DNA of 64,000 nt from Ditylenchus dipsaci. Taxonomy: Eukaryota; Nematoda; Chromadorea; Rhabditida; Anguinidae. Each line of letters starts with the position of its first letter. Positions within the stretch are counted from its first letter, which is position 1. The stretch covers positions 248,001 to 312,000 of the forward strand of contig SADC01001279.1 of the NCBI GenBank assembly GCA_004194705.1, written 5' to 3'. A model generated the notes under the pieces. The model was not told the DNA's origin and did not search any database. It was given only the letters and a program-made list of their open reading frames with translations. Position numbers and translations under genes: made by a program. Of the stretch, positions 46,107 to 58,900 are shown in pieces.

Positions 46107-46743
46107 AAATAAAAATCGCTATTTCAGAAAAAATCGCTATACATAAAACTATTTCAGAAAATTCTGAAATAGTTTTTGATAGCTTTGGAAAAAAATTGAT
46201 AGAGAAAATACGCTGGCAGTAAAAAGACAAATCTTCTGCAAGAAACTTATCAGACTCAAAAATTTTAATACGCAGAACTTTTTTATAATTGACATCTCTA
46301 CAAAACTAACTACACTTTATTCACAATCTAGCTACTCCAATAAATATTTTAAGAATATAAAAAGTCTCGCTTTACACAACTGCAGACACCGTGAGAACCT
46401 TTCAAAAATAATAAAAAAAGGCAAAAAAAATGGTATACAATAAGCCAAAAAAAACATACTTCATAGTCATACATGGAATATATTAAAAGTGCCAAAAACT
46501 TCTTTGCCTGCTTTTTTTCTAGCTGCACACAAACAAAAATTGGCTAAACTACACCCTGTGTGCCTAGCCAAGAATTTAAAGAAAAAATGGACGACAACAA
46601 AAAAAGACAAAGTAGAACATGAAAACTGCTGGTTTGTGTCCTGCTTCTGAGGTAAGTAACTAGTGTGTCTCTGACTTTAGCAGACGAAATTCCCGCTGTG
46701 GTGTGTGGAATAAGCAGGCGTGAACAGCTGCCGCTATAGATAT

Positions 46744-47254
46744 ACAGGGTGTATCAAGAAATTTTTATTTCGTATATTTTTTCTAAAGCTATTTTCGAAA
46801 ATCTCTTTTCATCGATCGACTAGACAAAAATTTTCGGTGTGTATAATGTGAAAAATACGACTTTTGCTCGGTTCCCTGTGGTTTGGGCTTTGCCTGTGCA
46901 GAAGCCGTCTACAGATCACGAAAACACAAGGGGACCACCCGCGGCAGAAATTTCCGTGGAATTTCAATTTTTGAAATCCCTTATAAGCAAAAACTTAAGT
47001 TCTGGCACCGGATTCATATTCAGCATAGTCGATTTATGTTTCAATAAAATTGCTACTTTTATTGGAAAATGCATATAAAAAGTGACAAGAAAATCCATGA
47101 AAAAATTAGCTTGGGAGACCAAGGCGAATTTTTGGCGGGTGTGTTGTTTACCCTCCAAAAATATTTGTCGATTAGCAAAAACAACTTTTTGAAAATTCTT
47201 ATAGAAAAAAATAACGGCCATTTTAAAAAGCTAAAATTTCTTGATACGCCCTGT
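46744..47254. mobile_element. ACAGGGTG-type MITE, about 510 bp
   Basis: The ends are ACAGGGTGTATCAAGAAATT and the near-complement AAATTTCTTGATACGCCCTG. It carries one copy of the ACCGGATT...CAGCAT motif near 47006. It is non-coding. Confidence 0.7.
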
Positions 47255-49324
47255 AGATATGTGTGTGTGCACGTTCGAGAGTGTAACACACAGCAGAGAG
47301 ACAGAGCAGTTCAACTGGCTGCTTGAGGAATTGAAAAAAGAGTATGGAAGGAAAAGCTGGCAACAAAGACAAAATCGATGCCACGCGACCTCATTCGTTC
47401 GCTTGCTTGCTTATTTTATTTTGTTGTTTGGGCCGCAATATTTTTTCATTTCGCTAAAGAGAAAAAAAAGCAATTTTGAGCGATGCAGAAGAAAAGAAAT
47501 AAAAGTTGACTGCTTGTTTTATTATTTACTACTGGCCATTAGGTTAAAAGGGGATGGGACAAAACATATTTTTAGTGAAAGAGCGGTGTAACTTGTCCAA
47601 AGACGACCAGAACAAATTTAAAATGTTCCAAACTCTGTAATGTATGTTAGATACGGTAAGTCGATCACGAAATTAGATAAATTTAAATTTTATTAGGAGA
47701 TTTTTTTTCATTTTTTATTACTTATTTTGCTGCGTTTTCAATAATGATAAATACCATTTGTCTAACAAAAAAGTATTACATTTAAATTTCAAATTAGTAC
47801 TACAGCCCAAAAAAAAATCAGCTGCCCTGACAAGGGCAGCTGACCGTCATACTTTTTGTAAAAATTCACCATCGTGTTCAGCGTTAAATTCTGTGCAAGA
47901 ATATACCTTCAGGACGTATGGCCTTTCCCGTGTTAATTTGATTTTGGACCAATTTGAAATGGTTCAATTTTTAATGTGTCAGATGCTGAACATAGTCTTT
48001 TGTTAAAAAAAGCAAATAGAGATACACGCTTAAGTTCGTCCCGCCTAAAGTATGACACTTTCTAAGCCTCATTTTCTAAGAATTTTTCCAAATGTCATCC
48101 GTCAGTCTAGTCCCGCAAAATGCAAGTTTCAAAATGTTGCAGTTTTGCTAAGACCCGCTCTTTTCAATAAATTGACACCTATTTCTGAAAAAAAGGTGTC
48201 CATTTACCGAGAAGCGCTGATCCTACTGACTAAAATACAAGATTTCGAAAAAATTACGAAAAAAAATAACACTTTTGCACAATATCAATATGCGTTTTTT
48301 TGACCAGAGGGATCCCTCAATTGTCGATCTCTTAATGACGTCGCAACTTTATTCTAACTTTGATAACTGAAAATATATTATAATATCTATTTCCTAAATA
48401 GAAAACAGGATTATGTGTGTTATTTTGAAAACACTTTTTTGTATTTAGCTCAACCTGCAGGCTCTTTTCTGCTCTCTGGGTTGATTTATTTTTATTTTTT
48501 TGGTTCAACTATATTCTTAACAAATCCTTGCTGGATCTGTATCCTTCAATTTTAAACCAACCAGACGATTCACCTCTTGAGTTAATCTTCTGTTTTGAAA
48601 AGTCAACAATCTTCTTTTTATTTGTTTGTAAAAATATTGTTTTTGTAAAAAAGTAAATGCATTTTTTCGAAAATTTCCACAGTAGCTGAAAATTCTAAAA
48701 ACAGATTCGGATTTGGCATAAAAACTGCACCGACCGACATCACAATCACCCGTTCCCATGTTAATATGGTCGAGCAAAGATCATGTTTTTCTAAAACAAT
48801 CATCATTGCAGGAATGCGAGACCAGCATAGAAAAATTAAAGATTTTAATTCGTGAAAATAATCAACAAAGCTTAACTATCATTCATTTATATCTTCAAAT
48901 ACAACTTCAATACATTGATAACAAAACCCGATTCAATTTCTTAGTCTTTGATAAAGTTCAGCACAAATCTATTCCCAAATTAAGCAATCAGTTGCATGTT
49001 TAGATGTTCATTTTTGTCTGAAAATTTTAATTTCAAAACAATAAAAATAAAATATTTTGCTCTCAATATATTACTTTACTAAATAAATGAGCCGAAAACA
49101 ATAAATTAAAAAAGAGACAGAAAGCCGGGTTAAAATCATAAATTAAATAGTTTAGCCTCAACAACACGCATTTTCTGAACCACCAACAACCAATCAAGCT
49201 CATTTGGCAACAGCAGCATAACAATAACAAGAAACAATAGAGTTGAGACTTGCAATAATAGTAATCAAAGCTCGTAGGATGCGCCAATATTAAATTGTGT
49301 TAATGGAAACACAAAATATAAACA

Positions 49325-49545
49325 AAATTGGATCAAGTAAAGAACATACCCTCGGAAATTTGCTTTGGTCCCCAAGATATTTTTTATGGAGTTTTTTTGG
49401 TTATTTTTTATATTTTTGTGCATTTTCCTATAAAAAATAGCAATTTTTTTGAAAAATCCAGAAAAAAATATAAAAAAATGTATGAAAAATAGTAAAAAAA
49501 TTCCATAAAAATCAGCCTGGGGAGTATTCTTTACCCGAGTGGGAG
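49325..49545. repeat. AT-rich foldback
   Basis: GAACATACCCTCGG...GGTCCCCA on the left and TGGGGAGTATTCTTTACCCG on the right frame imperfect inverted A/T runs. It is weak but symmetrical. Confidence 0.45.
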
Positions 49546-49937
49546 TGTATTAGCTGCGCAATTTTAGCTCTTTATTCTTTACTTTAGCCACAAAATTATT
49601 TGTAATTTTTAGTTGTTCAATTTTGTTGTTTGAGGGTTATTCAAAAGTGAAAGAGACACCCGAAATTTTTATTTGCTTTTATTTTATTGTTCATTATCTA
49701 TGTTTTCTTTTTCCGTGTTTGAATCGAAAAACATGAAAATTTGCTAAAAAGAAAAAAAATCAAGGGGTTTACATTTTACAGTTTGGACGGTTTCCAAAAG
49801 TGTTGCTTTTTGACTAAGCAGTGAAAATTTGTGATTTTATCGAATAGAGAGGATCAAATTTTCAAGTTCTGATTACTTATAAAGCAAAATCCACAAAAGA
49901 AATAGTTCAACAATTTGATAGCAAAGAGAATGGTGCT

Positions 49938-52900
49938 TTAATGACCAGCTTCTCCAACCACTTCCCATTCTTCACTGCCCGAAGACTTGACTTCCACATT
50001 GTGAAGCTCATGGATGGTAGCTGAATCAGGGGAGCAGCACTCCTCAGGCTTTGTAGCTGCATCACTCTTGAGCAGGCCAAACTAAAGAAGAGAAACCAAA
50101 AGTAGGATAGAAAGCAGTAACAAAAAGATAGGCAATTTCTCAACACTCAATTAAAGTATTTTGATGTCAAAAGGAGCATTCTAAGGTCCCACCTTTTCTA
50201 GAGCTTTTTCAAGCTGGGCAATTTTAGCTCTTTGCTCCGTGTCCACTTCTTCTGCCACACGTTCCAACAAGTTCAACTGATTTTTCTGAAATAAAAAAAA
50301 AAGTTGGTTGGAATATGTAAATAATTATCGTTTTAGAAATATTAGACATGAAAGAGGGTATTTTTTGACAGAAAATCGGTTTTGAAGGCCGGTTGGAATT
50401 CAACAAAAAATTTTTCAAATTGACTAAAAAAAAGGTATGGCCAAATAAAAAAAATATTTTTTACCGTGATGAGAAAATCGCGCAAAAACGGTACATTTGC
50501 GCGAATTTTACAAAAAAGATACTAAACATACTAAACCTTGTATGTTTTGCACAATTCGCGAACAACTGTCGTCTAAAATTTTTTGTACGTACGGGCCATT
50601 TTTGTAAGATTTCCTCGCCAACACTTATTTTTGAAACAAATTTAGGTTTTGTTTGCGCTATTAAGGGTAGAAGTATTTAAAAAAACCCGATAATGGCTTA
50701 ACATTTTTACGGTGTTTCTATTATCTTTTTAACACTTTTACCAAACAAAAATTATTTCAAAATAGGTATGTGGGCGTACGCATCTCACCCCAAGCAACCA
50801 AGCCGCCTGCGCCCACGAAGGGGCACATGCCTTAGACATGTTTCTGAGCAAGACTCTCTATCATAAAAGACATATAGAGACTCTTTTTGCCCAGCTCCAG
50901 TTACCAAAACGGGGTAGGATACCTTAATACACGGTTTTCACCTTAGGGGACCAAGGCAGTTGGCTAATCTCTAGCAACCGATTTTTTTGAAGATCTAGCT
51001 TTTTAGTAGGGAAATCGTTTGAAAAGAACTTCTTTATCGTTTTTGTTGTATAAAAATTACTTAGGAGGCGTTCAAACGCTATTCATAGTTGACCAAAAAA
51101 AGGGCCCCAAGTAAACAAATCCCCCTTGGAGGACCAGGTCACATTTTCGATTGCGCTTAAAGTGCTTGATTCCCATGCGGTTTGACTATATTTGCGCCAG
51201 AATAAAGCATAGTGTAATAAGAACGGATCAGTAATTTAAAGAAAACCCCTGAATACCGTATTTCCTCTAATAAGCGCGCATGCTCTAATAAGCGCCCACC
51301 TCTTACTTTGAAAACCTATATCTCAGCCCAGAGCAAATATGCTGTTTATTGCATTTTTTGGCGCTAGTAGCGAATAACAACCCCCCCCCCTAAAAAAAGT
51401 TTCCTTCTAAAAATTGCTGTAACTACCCTTTGAAAGAACAAGTTTAGGCTTAGCCATTAGGCTCGGGGTAGCTGTGACTAATAAATAGTATACGCACTTT
51501 TTCCTGGGTCTAGGACATATACTTGAGTACTTTTTACTTAAATTTTAGAAGGAAATATTTTAAGGGGGGGGGGGGTATTCGCTACTAGAGACCATTTTCT
51601 TAACCCCCTAGAGCTCTACCGATTCTACGTTTCAGATTTTGCTTGAGTACCCGAAATTTTCGAGATTGACTCGAATTTGTCTCATTTTCGGGGTTTTGAA
51701 AAATAAGCGCGCATCCGCGCTTATTAGAGGAAATATGGTATTTTGAAGAAAAAACGTTAACTGACCACTTGCTGCAAGGAAGACTTGTAGTGGGCTATGG
51801 ATTTCTTGAGCTTCTCAACCTCCTCTTTGTTATCTGACTTTTGTAGGGTAGTTTCTCTAACAGATGGCACAGTGGGTGGTGGCGCAGGTGCTGCTACATT
51901 CACGTCTTGCTGCTGCTGAATCACCTCAGTCAGCTTCTGAAGCCATGTGCCGAGATTCTAAAAAATATTTTATTTGTGAGAAAGTTTACAAAAATTATGC
52001 GAATTGCCTCTATGGAGTAGTTTCCTGTGAGCGTAGGGATTTGCTTGACGTTCGGAAGTGCTTGTTTGAGATTTTTGGCAGCAGCAGCAACCATTTCTTT
52101 AAGTCCAGTCTCGTATTTGGTCTGAAAAGGTGAGAATTTGTGGTTTGTCTCAATAAAATAAGGATTAAATTAAGTGATCACCTCTAATCCAGCCAACATT
52201 TTTTTGTTGGTCAGCTCTTGGTTTTGGACGGTCTCTAAGAGTTTGTAGTTGGAATCACGTAGCTCCTACAAAATAATTTATTAGAAAAAATATGTAACAT
52301 ATAGTAGACTCTGAATGATCCATGAGCTCCCCTTCAAATTCGCTCCTCCATTTTTTAGCTTGATTTTCATAATATTTTTGCAAAAAAAAATTCGTCAATC
52401 TACTCTCGAAAATGGCAAATATCCCTATCTCACTCTTCCTTGTTCAAAATCCTGCGATTTCAACTTCAAGGCATAGGTATAGTACAAAAAAACTGAGTAC
52501 CAAATAGGGTTAATAGCGGCTAAGATGCGGTTGACATTTTTCGAGCTCGTTTTAACGAATATTTTCAATATTTGTAGAAAATATATTTTCACAGTTTGAT
52601 TTAGCATCCGAAAATAGGTGCGATTTTGAGCATGAAAATGAAATAGATTGTTTCGGTGACTAAATTGTGTTACCAAGAAAAAAAGGTATTTTTTCGTTGT
52701 GGTCAAAAATATTTTTTTTCTTGGTGACCAAAATAGTCGACGAAACAACTTATTTCGTGTTCATGCTCTGAAGTTTAGCTGCGCCTCTTTCATACGCTGT
52801 ATGAAACTTTTAAACCAGATTTTCTACAAACAATAAAAATATTTTTCGAAATGTCAGCCGCATCTTAGCCAAGAGTAAGCCAAGTAGCAATGTCACTGAC

Positions 52901-55900
52901 CTGATTTTTCTTTTTCTGTTGCTCCAACTGTTCTTGTATTTCAGCGGATTGGACGGAATCTTTAGTCTTAATTTTAAAATTTTAGACTTTCAAACTAAAA
53001 ATCTAAAAAATTACATTTTCATTTTGTTTAGAAGCATTGAAAGACTGAATTTGATTAGTCAAATTTCTGAAAAAAATCCATTCATAATCATATACCAAAT
53101 TTTAACCCTAATAATCAAGAAAAGTTTGAAAAATATGTGCAGCCCTTTCCGGCATTTGTTTTTTCATCGATGTCTAACAGTAAGAATATCATAAAATTTT
53201 AATCAACAAAATGGCAAACAAAATCACAGCAAGAATAAATTTAAATAAAATCTATGGTGTATCATTGTAATGTGGAATGGAATAAGGCAAAGAATCTTTG
53301 CTATGAGCAAATTTCATGTGTTCTAGAAATGGGCAACAAAACTTCGAAAAATAATTAGTTGTCTTTGAATATCAAAGTTGGAAATAGATAATAGAGACAG
53401 CACATAAATCGCATTCATGCAAGCAATTGGTTTCTCACTTTCATGCCAATTTGGTAGTCTCTTCGTAAAAAAAATCTAGGAAAAATTCGCGAAAAAATAC
53501 TAAAAAGGAGACCGCTAAGTTTTTCGCTCAAAAAATAAGGTTCGGTTGTTATGGAAAGTCAGCTTTCAGTAAAAGTGATCTCCTAGTCAGTGCTTATCTG
53601 AACGGTAGCACATTACTAAGGAGCCTTTTTACCAATATATTTTTCCCTTTCAGTTTTTATTCAACATTCTTTGAGTGTAAAAGTACCGTCTTGTTCACAG
53701 AAAAAATTTGGGATGTTGTAGCAATACAGTCAAGTCTCCAAAAAAAAACTCCATATGGTGACACCCCACGGGTCAAACACTTTTTTAACTTAAACCTGAT
53801 TCAACAATCCAGTCCGAAATATCGCTGAAATATATCCGAAATATATAGCCGGTCCAAATGGCCGAATTTCGTAAGTTTTTGAAGAACTACAGGCACCCAA
53901 AAAGGGGTTAAGCTCGAGGGTGCGCATGAATATATTATTTCTTTGATTCCAAACTCTTGTCAAATAATTGATTTTATTCTAATACAGATGTGAAAAAATT
54001 CCAAACTAGCTAAATGTACCAAATTTAAAAAAGTTTTTACAAAACAAGACTTTTTTACAAAAAGTCGAAAATTTTACCTTTTTTTAGCTACTATATGATA
54101 CGAATTAAAAAGAAATTTGCCTACCAAAATCAGCAAAAAAATAAAAAGCCATATATCTTTGAGTAATATGAAAAAGCACCTAAAAATACTAAACACTCTT
54201 ATACTTATTGTTGATCAAAAATCAAATAATTATTCTCAATGTTGTTCTCACCCACAGAAATAGGCAGTTGGGGGCACACTTGCCACTCGCCATCAACCAC
54301 AAACTTGAACAAAAATGGGTGGTTGATGTCGATGACAAAGTCTTCTGGCAATTCCAGTGGGTAGCAAAAGCCAGTTGCCGTTTTCTCCATCGGCTGCTGG
54401 TCCTTCCAGCCCCAATAAGAGCCGCAAATGTTGATTTCTTTGGGGCAGTTGGGGTCGGTCCAGTCCTTGATGGGCCACTCGATTTTGTGGACTTTGGAGA
54501 ACTGTTCAGCCTGTTGGGCCAAAGTCGGCTTTAAGTTGGGCACCAGAATGGTGGAAGACAAGTTGACAAGGGAAGAAAGACCGTTTTTCTCAACTTTGTT
54601 CCAGTTTTCATTGGCTGGTCGAGTATTGTTGGTTATGTGGAGTGGGATATGCTCAATCTCAGTGCGTTTAACTGTTGTTTGAGATGATGGTATACTAAGT
54701 TTTCTACAAAACAAGTGAAATAAAATACTGCCTAACATACAAATAAAGACAAGACAGGACTGGCACAAGTGCTGGAATTACAAGAATTTTAGAGAAAAAA
54801 AGCTTATTGTATAGAGTTTTTTAATGTTGTCAATAAATTTTGAGAATAAATTTTTGACTAGGGTAAGATCTTAGTCACTTAAGCAGATCGGTCGGTTAAC
54901 CTAACCCCAAAGAATAAACAGAAAATTAGGATACAGTGAAATTCCGGTTTATGTACGGCAAAATGAACCAGAAAGAGTTCAGGTCGAAAAAACCACGAAA
55001 ACTGAAAACCTGGTATGAAAAACGTGGTTTTTTCACCCTCTCGGTTAGGGTTTAACATTTCCGCTGGTATTTTCCCACTCTCGGGGATGTATACCTAAAT
55101 ACAGGCACGAAAAAGTCGGCATTAAAAACAATTAATTTTTACCGACTTGCAATCTACGTGGTGGTGTAGTGGATAAAAATTGAGTTTTTTATATTTTTAA
55201 AGGTCACAGGTTCGACTCTGCCTACGTGTAAGATCACTTGGCAACGCGGTCAACTTTTATTTTATGCTTTCAGTACCCCAAAGACTTGTTTTTTTGTGGA
55301 AGAAGCCCAGTCTTGGCGCGGGAAGGGCTTAATGTGTAGGTCAAATTGACAAAAAAAACTTTTTGAAACTACCGGTAAGTAATCCTTCCACTGTGAATTT
55401 ACTTTTATCCGTTACAGTCGAACTTGGATAAACAGGCACCCCCAAAAGTTCTCCCGCTGGGTCTGACAATGTTTTTAGCACGATTTTCAAAGTTTTTTTA
55501 AATTCAGTTTTGACAGTGCGGTCCCGAATATCGCAAGAATTTCTATTTTACCGATCGTCTTTTAGAATCCAAATTTTTTTCTCTAATCGGAAAAATCGGA
55601 ATCCTTGTGATATTTGCAACCGGACTGTCAAAACAGAATTAAAAAAAGCTTTGAACATCGAGCTGAAAAAAGTGTCGGACCCAGTGGGGAACGAATTTTC
55701 GGGGGTGCCCGTTTATCCAGGTTCAACTGTATAGACATTTTGGGAGTTTAAGCACAAAATCCGTGAAGAAAATCCAGCAAAATTATTCTCAGCGTTAAAA
55801 AAGAACACCTTTTGAGAATAGGATCTATATAAAAGCAAAATAATTTCATAGACAACATTAGGCCACTCTGTGAAACACAAGGGACAGCTCTTAAGACAGC

Positions 55901-58900
55901 CACAACAGTAATAAGCACCCAGGTTTCTCAGCTCTAGCATCAAAAACAACTTGAAAAAGAATTGGTTGCACATATTTCCCAAATATTTCCCAACGCCACA
56001 AGTCAAATAATCTGCTTCTCGCAGAAAAAAACCTACTGAATTTCGGCTTCTAGTTCTTGATTCTTCTTGGCTAGTTCATCGGCTTTGGCCTTTTCGGCAG
56101 TGGACTTTTTGTGCCATTCTTCAAAGTCACCCAGCTTTTTCTGGGCAATGTCCAGCTGTTTGGTTAGTTGGGCATTCTGCTCTTCCAATTTAGCTGTGAC
56201 TTTCTCGTTTTCTTTGTTTGCGACACTGAAAATAGGTCATGAAAAGAATGAAGAAAACTGATAAATCAAAAATTACGCGGCATCTCGGACCTCCTGGAGC
56301 TCCACAGCCAACTGATTGATATGGTTTTTATATTGACTGATGCTGGCATTGGACTGCTCGATCTCTCGATCTGAGTGCTGACATTTGGCTTTTAGGTTGT
56401 TCAGCTCCGAGTTCAACTAAAAAGTATTATAAATTTCAAGAGATGGTCGGTTTCGTGAAGCAATCTTATATGGAAACTCAACTGTAATAGCTAAAAAATC
56501 AAGATTTGGTGACCTTCGCGATTACAGACCAGGAAATCTCGGCTGCGTCAGTGTTTTTTGTCTTAAAATGGCTCTAAACTTCGACCTCGCTTAGAGGCAC
56601 TCTGGTCATTTTGACTTGTCTGTCAGACAATGTCTGACCGGCGTACTTTTTAAACAGTTTTCTTTACTTTCTAGGGGAAACCAGAGAAAATATAAGAATC
56701 TTTGGAGCAAATTTTAATTTTTTTACATACCTTCTCATTTTCTGATTTCAGAGTTTGTGCCTGTTCAAACTGGAAGTTTTGAGACTTGTTAGCATCGGCA
56801 TAAATGGCAAAAGCACGCTCCATCTCGCCAGTCAATTCTGCAATCTGTTGTTGAGCAGTTTGGTGCTCTTTAGCGTGCTGTTCTGTGACTCGCTAGAAAT
56901 GGCAATTGAATTTGTTTGTAAACCGTGCATACTTTACAAAACCACTCCACCTGCAGTTCTGTCTGCACTTTGCCAAGCTCATTTTCGTAAGAGCTCTTGG
57001 CGGCCATACTCTCCCGGCAAATTTTAGAGATTTCAGCGTTATCAGCCTGCAATTTCTCAATTTGCTTTTTGCTAGCGATCAGTTCTTCGTTGGCTAAGCT
57101 GGACTTTTTGGCTAGTTCAGTTCTCATGACTTCCACTTCACGGACTAGCTGCTGGTATTGACCGTTCTTCTGTTGGTTCTCGGAAATAACGGCGTTCAAG
57201 CGTTTGTTCTCGTCTTTTAGCTAAAACAAGGATTGGGATTGATTGACATACGAGTGAAAACATACCTGCATGATTTCAGTGAGCTTGGAGCGAACAGTTT
57301 GTTCAAATGTCTCATACTTGTCATACTGCTCCTGAACAAATAATTATAACGAGGAATAATTTTTCTGTTTATCGTGCTCTTTAAATTTTACTTTGTGTAG
57401 TGAATCAAATTTATTGTGTCACATGATTTTTTTACTCTTTAGGTATTGGCTTTTCGACCACTTTTTATGTTTTTTATTTGTGGACCATTTTAGGAAGTTT
57501 CAACTAAGGGAATTTAACGAAGAGATGAAACATTCATACCAGACAAAAATTTGTCGTAGATAGCCGAGATTGTTCACAGGTTATTTGACCTTCAAAAGTT
57601 CTATGAATGAGCTTAAAGTAGCTTGGTTTTGAATGGCGAACCCAAGATAATGCTTACTGGAACTTTTCAGATTTTAATTTTTCCGAAAAGTTTCGCAGAG
57701 ATACCTAGAGAAACCTCCAAAAATTTTCACAGGAATTTGATTACAGAAACTCTTTATATTTTTATCGATAAAGTAAGAAAAAAGCTGACCTTCAAACCTG
57801 ACTTCAGCTTTGAGTTTTCAGTTCGAGAGTTGTTCAGTTCAGCATTTACCTGCTTGACTGACTTTTCTTTTTCCATGTTTTGCTTTTTAAGGAGGTCAAT
57901 ATCATCTTGGAGTTTAGCCTCCTAAAATAAAATCAACTAGAAAATGCATAATAACTGGTGTCCAAAAAGTTCGGAGCGAACTTTTAAGCTTAATTTTTGA
58001 AATAAAAATTATGCAATAAAAAAATTCCAAATATACAGGGTTGAAGCATTTTAGCTCCTCTTTCAAATGGCACATTCAACTTAGCTTGATTATTCTGGAT
58101 AACTCACCATTTGGGTCCAAACAATTGTCTGGTCATTTTGAGAAGGTTACCCGCGTTTTCATCACTTTAACTGGTCAAATGTTTTATTGAATTTTGAGCG
58201 TCACTACAAAATTTCATCGCCTTGTTGTAGCGCAGCTCAAGAGCTACAAAACTCATATTACAGAATGATTTTTGAAAATCTGAGTATTGAGATATGGCCT
58301 TTTGGAAAAAACCATTTTCTTGAAAAAATGACGAAAACGCAATTTTTCTGATTTTGGTCGTTTTTTCAAGAAACTGGTTTTTTCTAAAAGGCCATATCTC
58401 AATACTCAGATTTTCAAAAATCATTCTGTAATATGGGTTTTGTAGCTCTTGAGCTGCGCTACAACAAGGCGATGAAATTTTGTAGTGACGCTCAAAATTC
58501 AATAAAACATTTGACCAGTTAAAGTGATGAAAACGCGGGTAACCTTCTCAAAATGACCAGACAATTGTTTGGACCCAAATGGTGAGTTATCCAGAATAAT
58601 CAAGCTAAGTTGAATGTGCCATTTGAAAGAGGAGCTAAAATGCTTCAACTCTGTATATTTGGAATTTTTTTATTGCATAATTTTCATTTCAAAAATTAAG
58701 CTTAAAAGTCCGCTCCGAACTTTTTGGACACCAGTTAGAAGACTATTTGATGGCTGACCCTGAAATTGGACAAGTCGGCGTAGTCAGACAGGAAAGCGGC
58801 GTACTCAGGCTCCAGGCTCTTCATTGACCTTAACCTAAAGGCACAAAATGGAGGTTTTCAAACTTTTAAAGAGCAATTTGGACGCTAACCGCTTAATAAC

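Larger units (their letters stand above)
39014..49937. other. 11-kb region with no recognisable gene
   Basis: No open frame here shows a conserved domain or a chain of exons with compatible phases. Repeat insertions (listed separately) alternate with blocks that look unique and less AT-biased, for example 39700-40100, 41950-42180, 43000-43330, 44880-45430 and 47270-47600. Because the EGF gene starts at 39013 and reads leftward, its promoter, enhancers or untranslated first exons could lie here. The right end should include the 3' UTR of the kinectin-like gene. Confidence 0.6.

Noticed and set aside
54205..54771. The CBM48 frame as an alternative last exon of the kinectin-like gene
   Set aside because: Neither the phase of exon 12 as written nor the one-base-corrected phase reads into the CBM48 frame, directly or through the 31-nt candidate exon. 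Kept as a separate gene, with this noted as testable.
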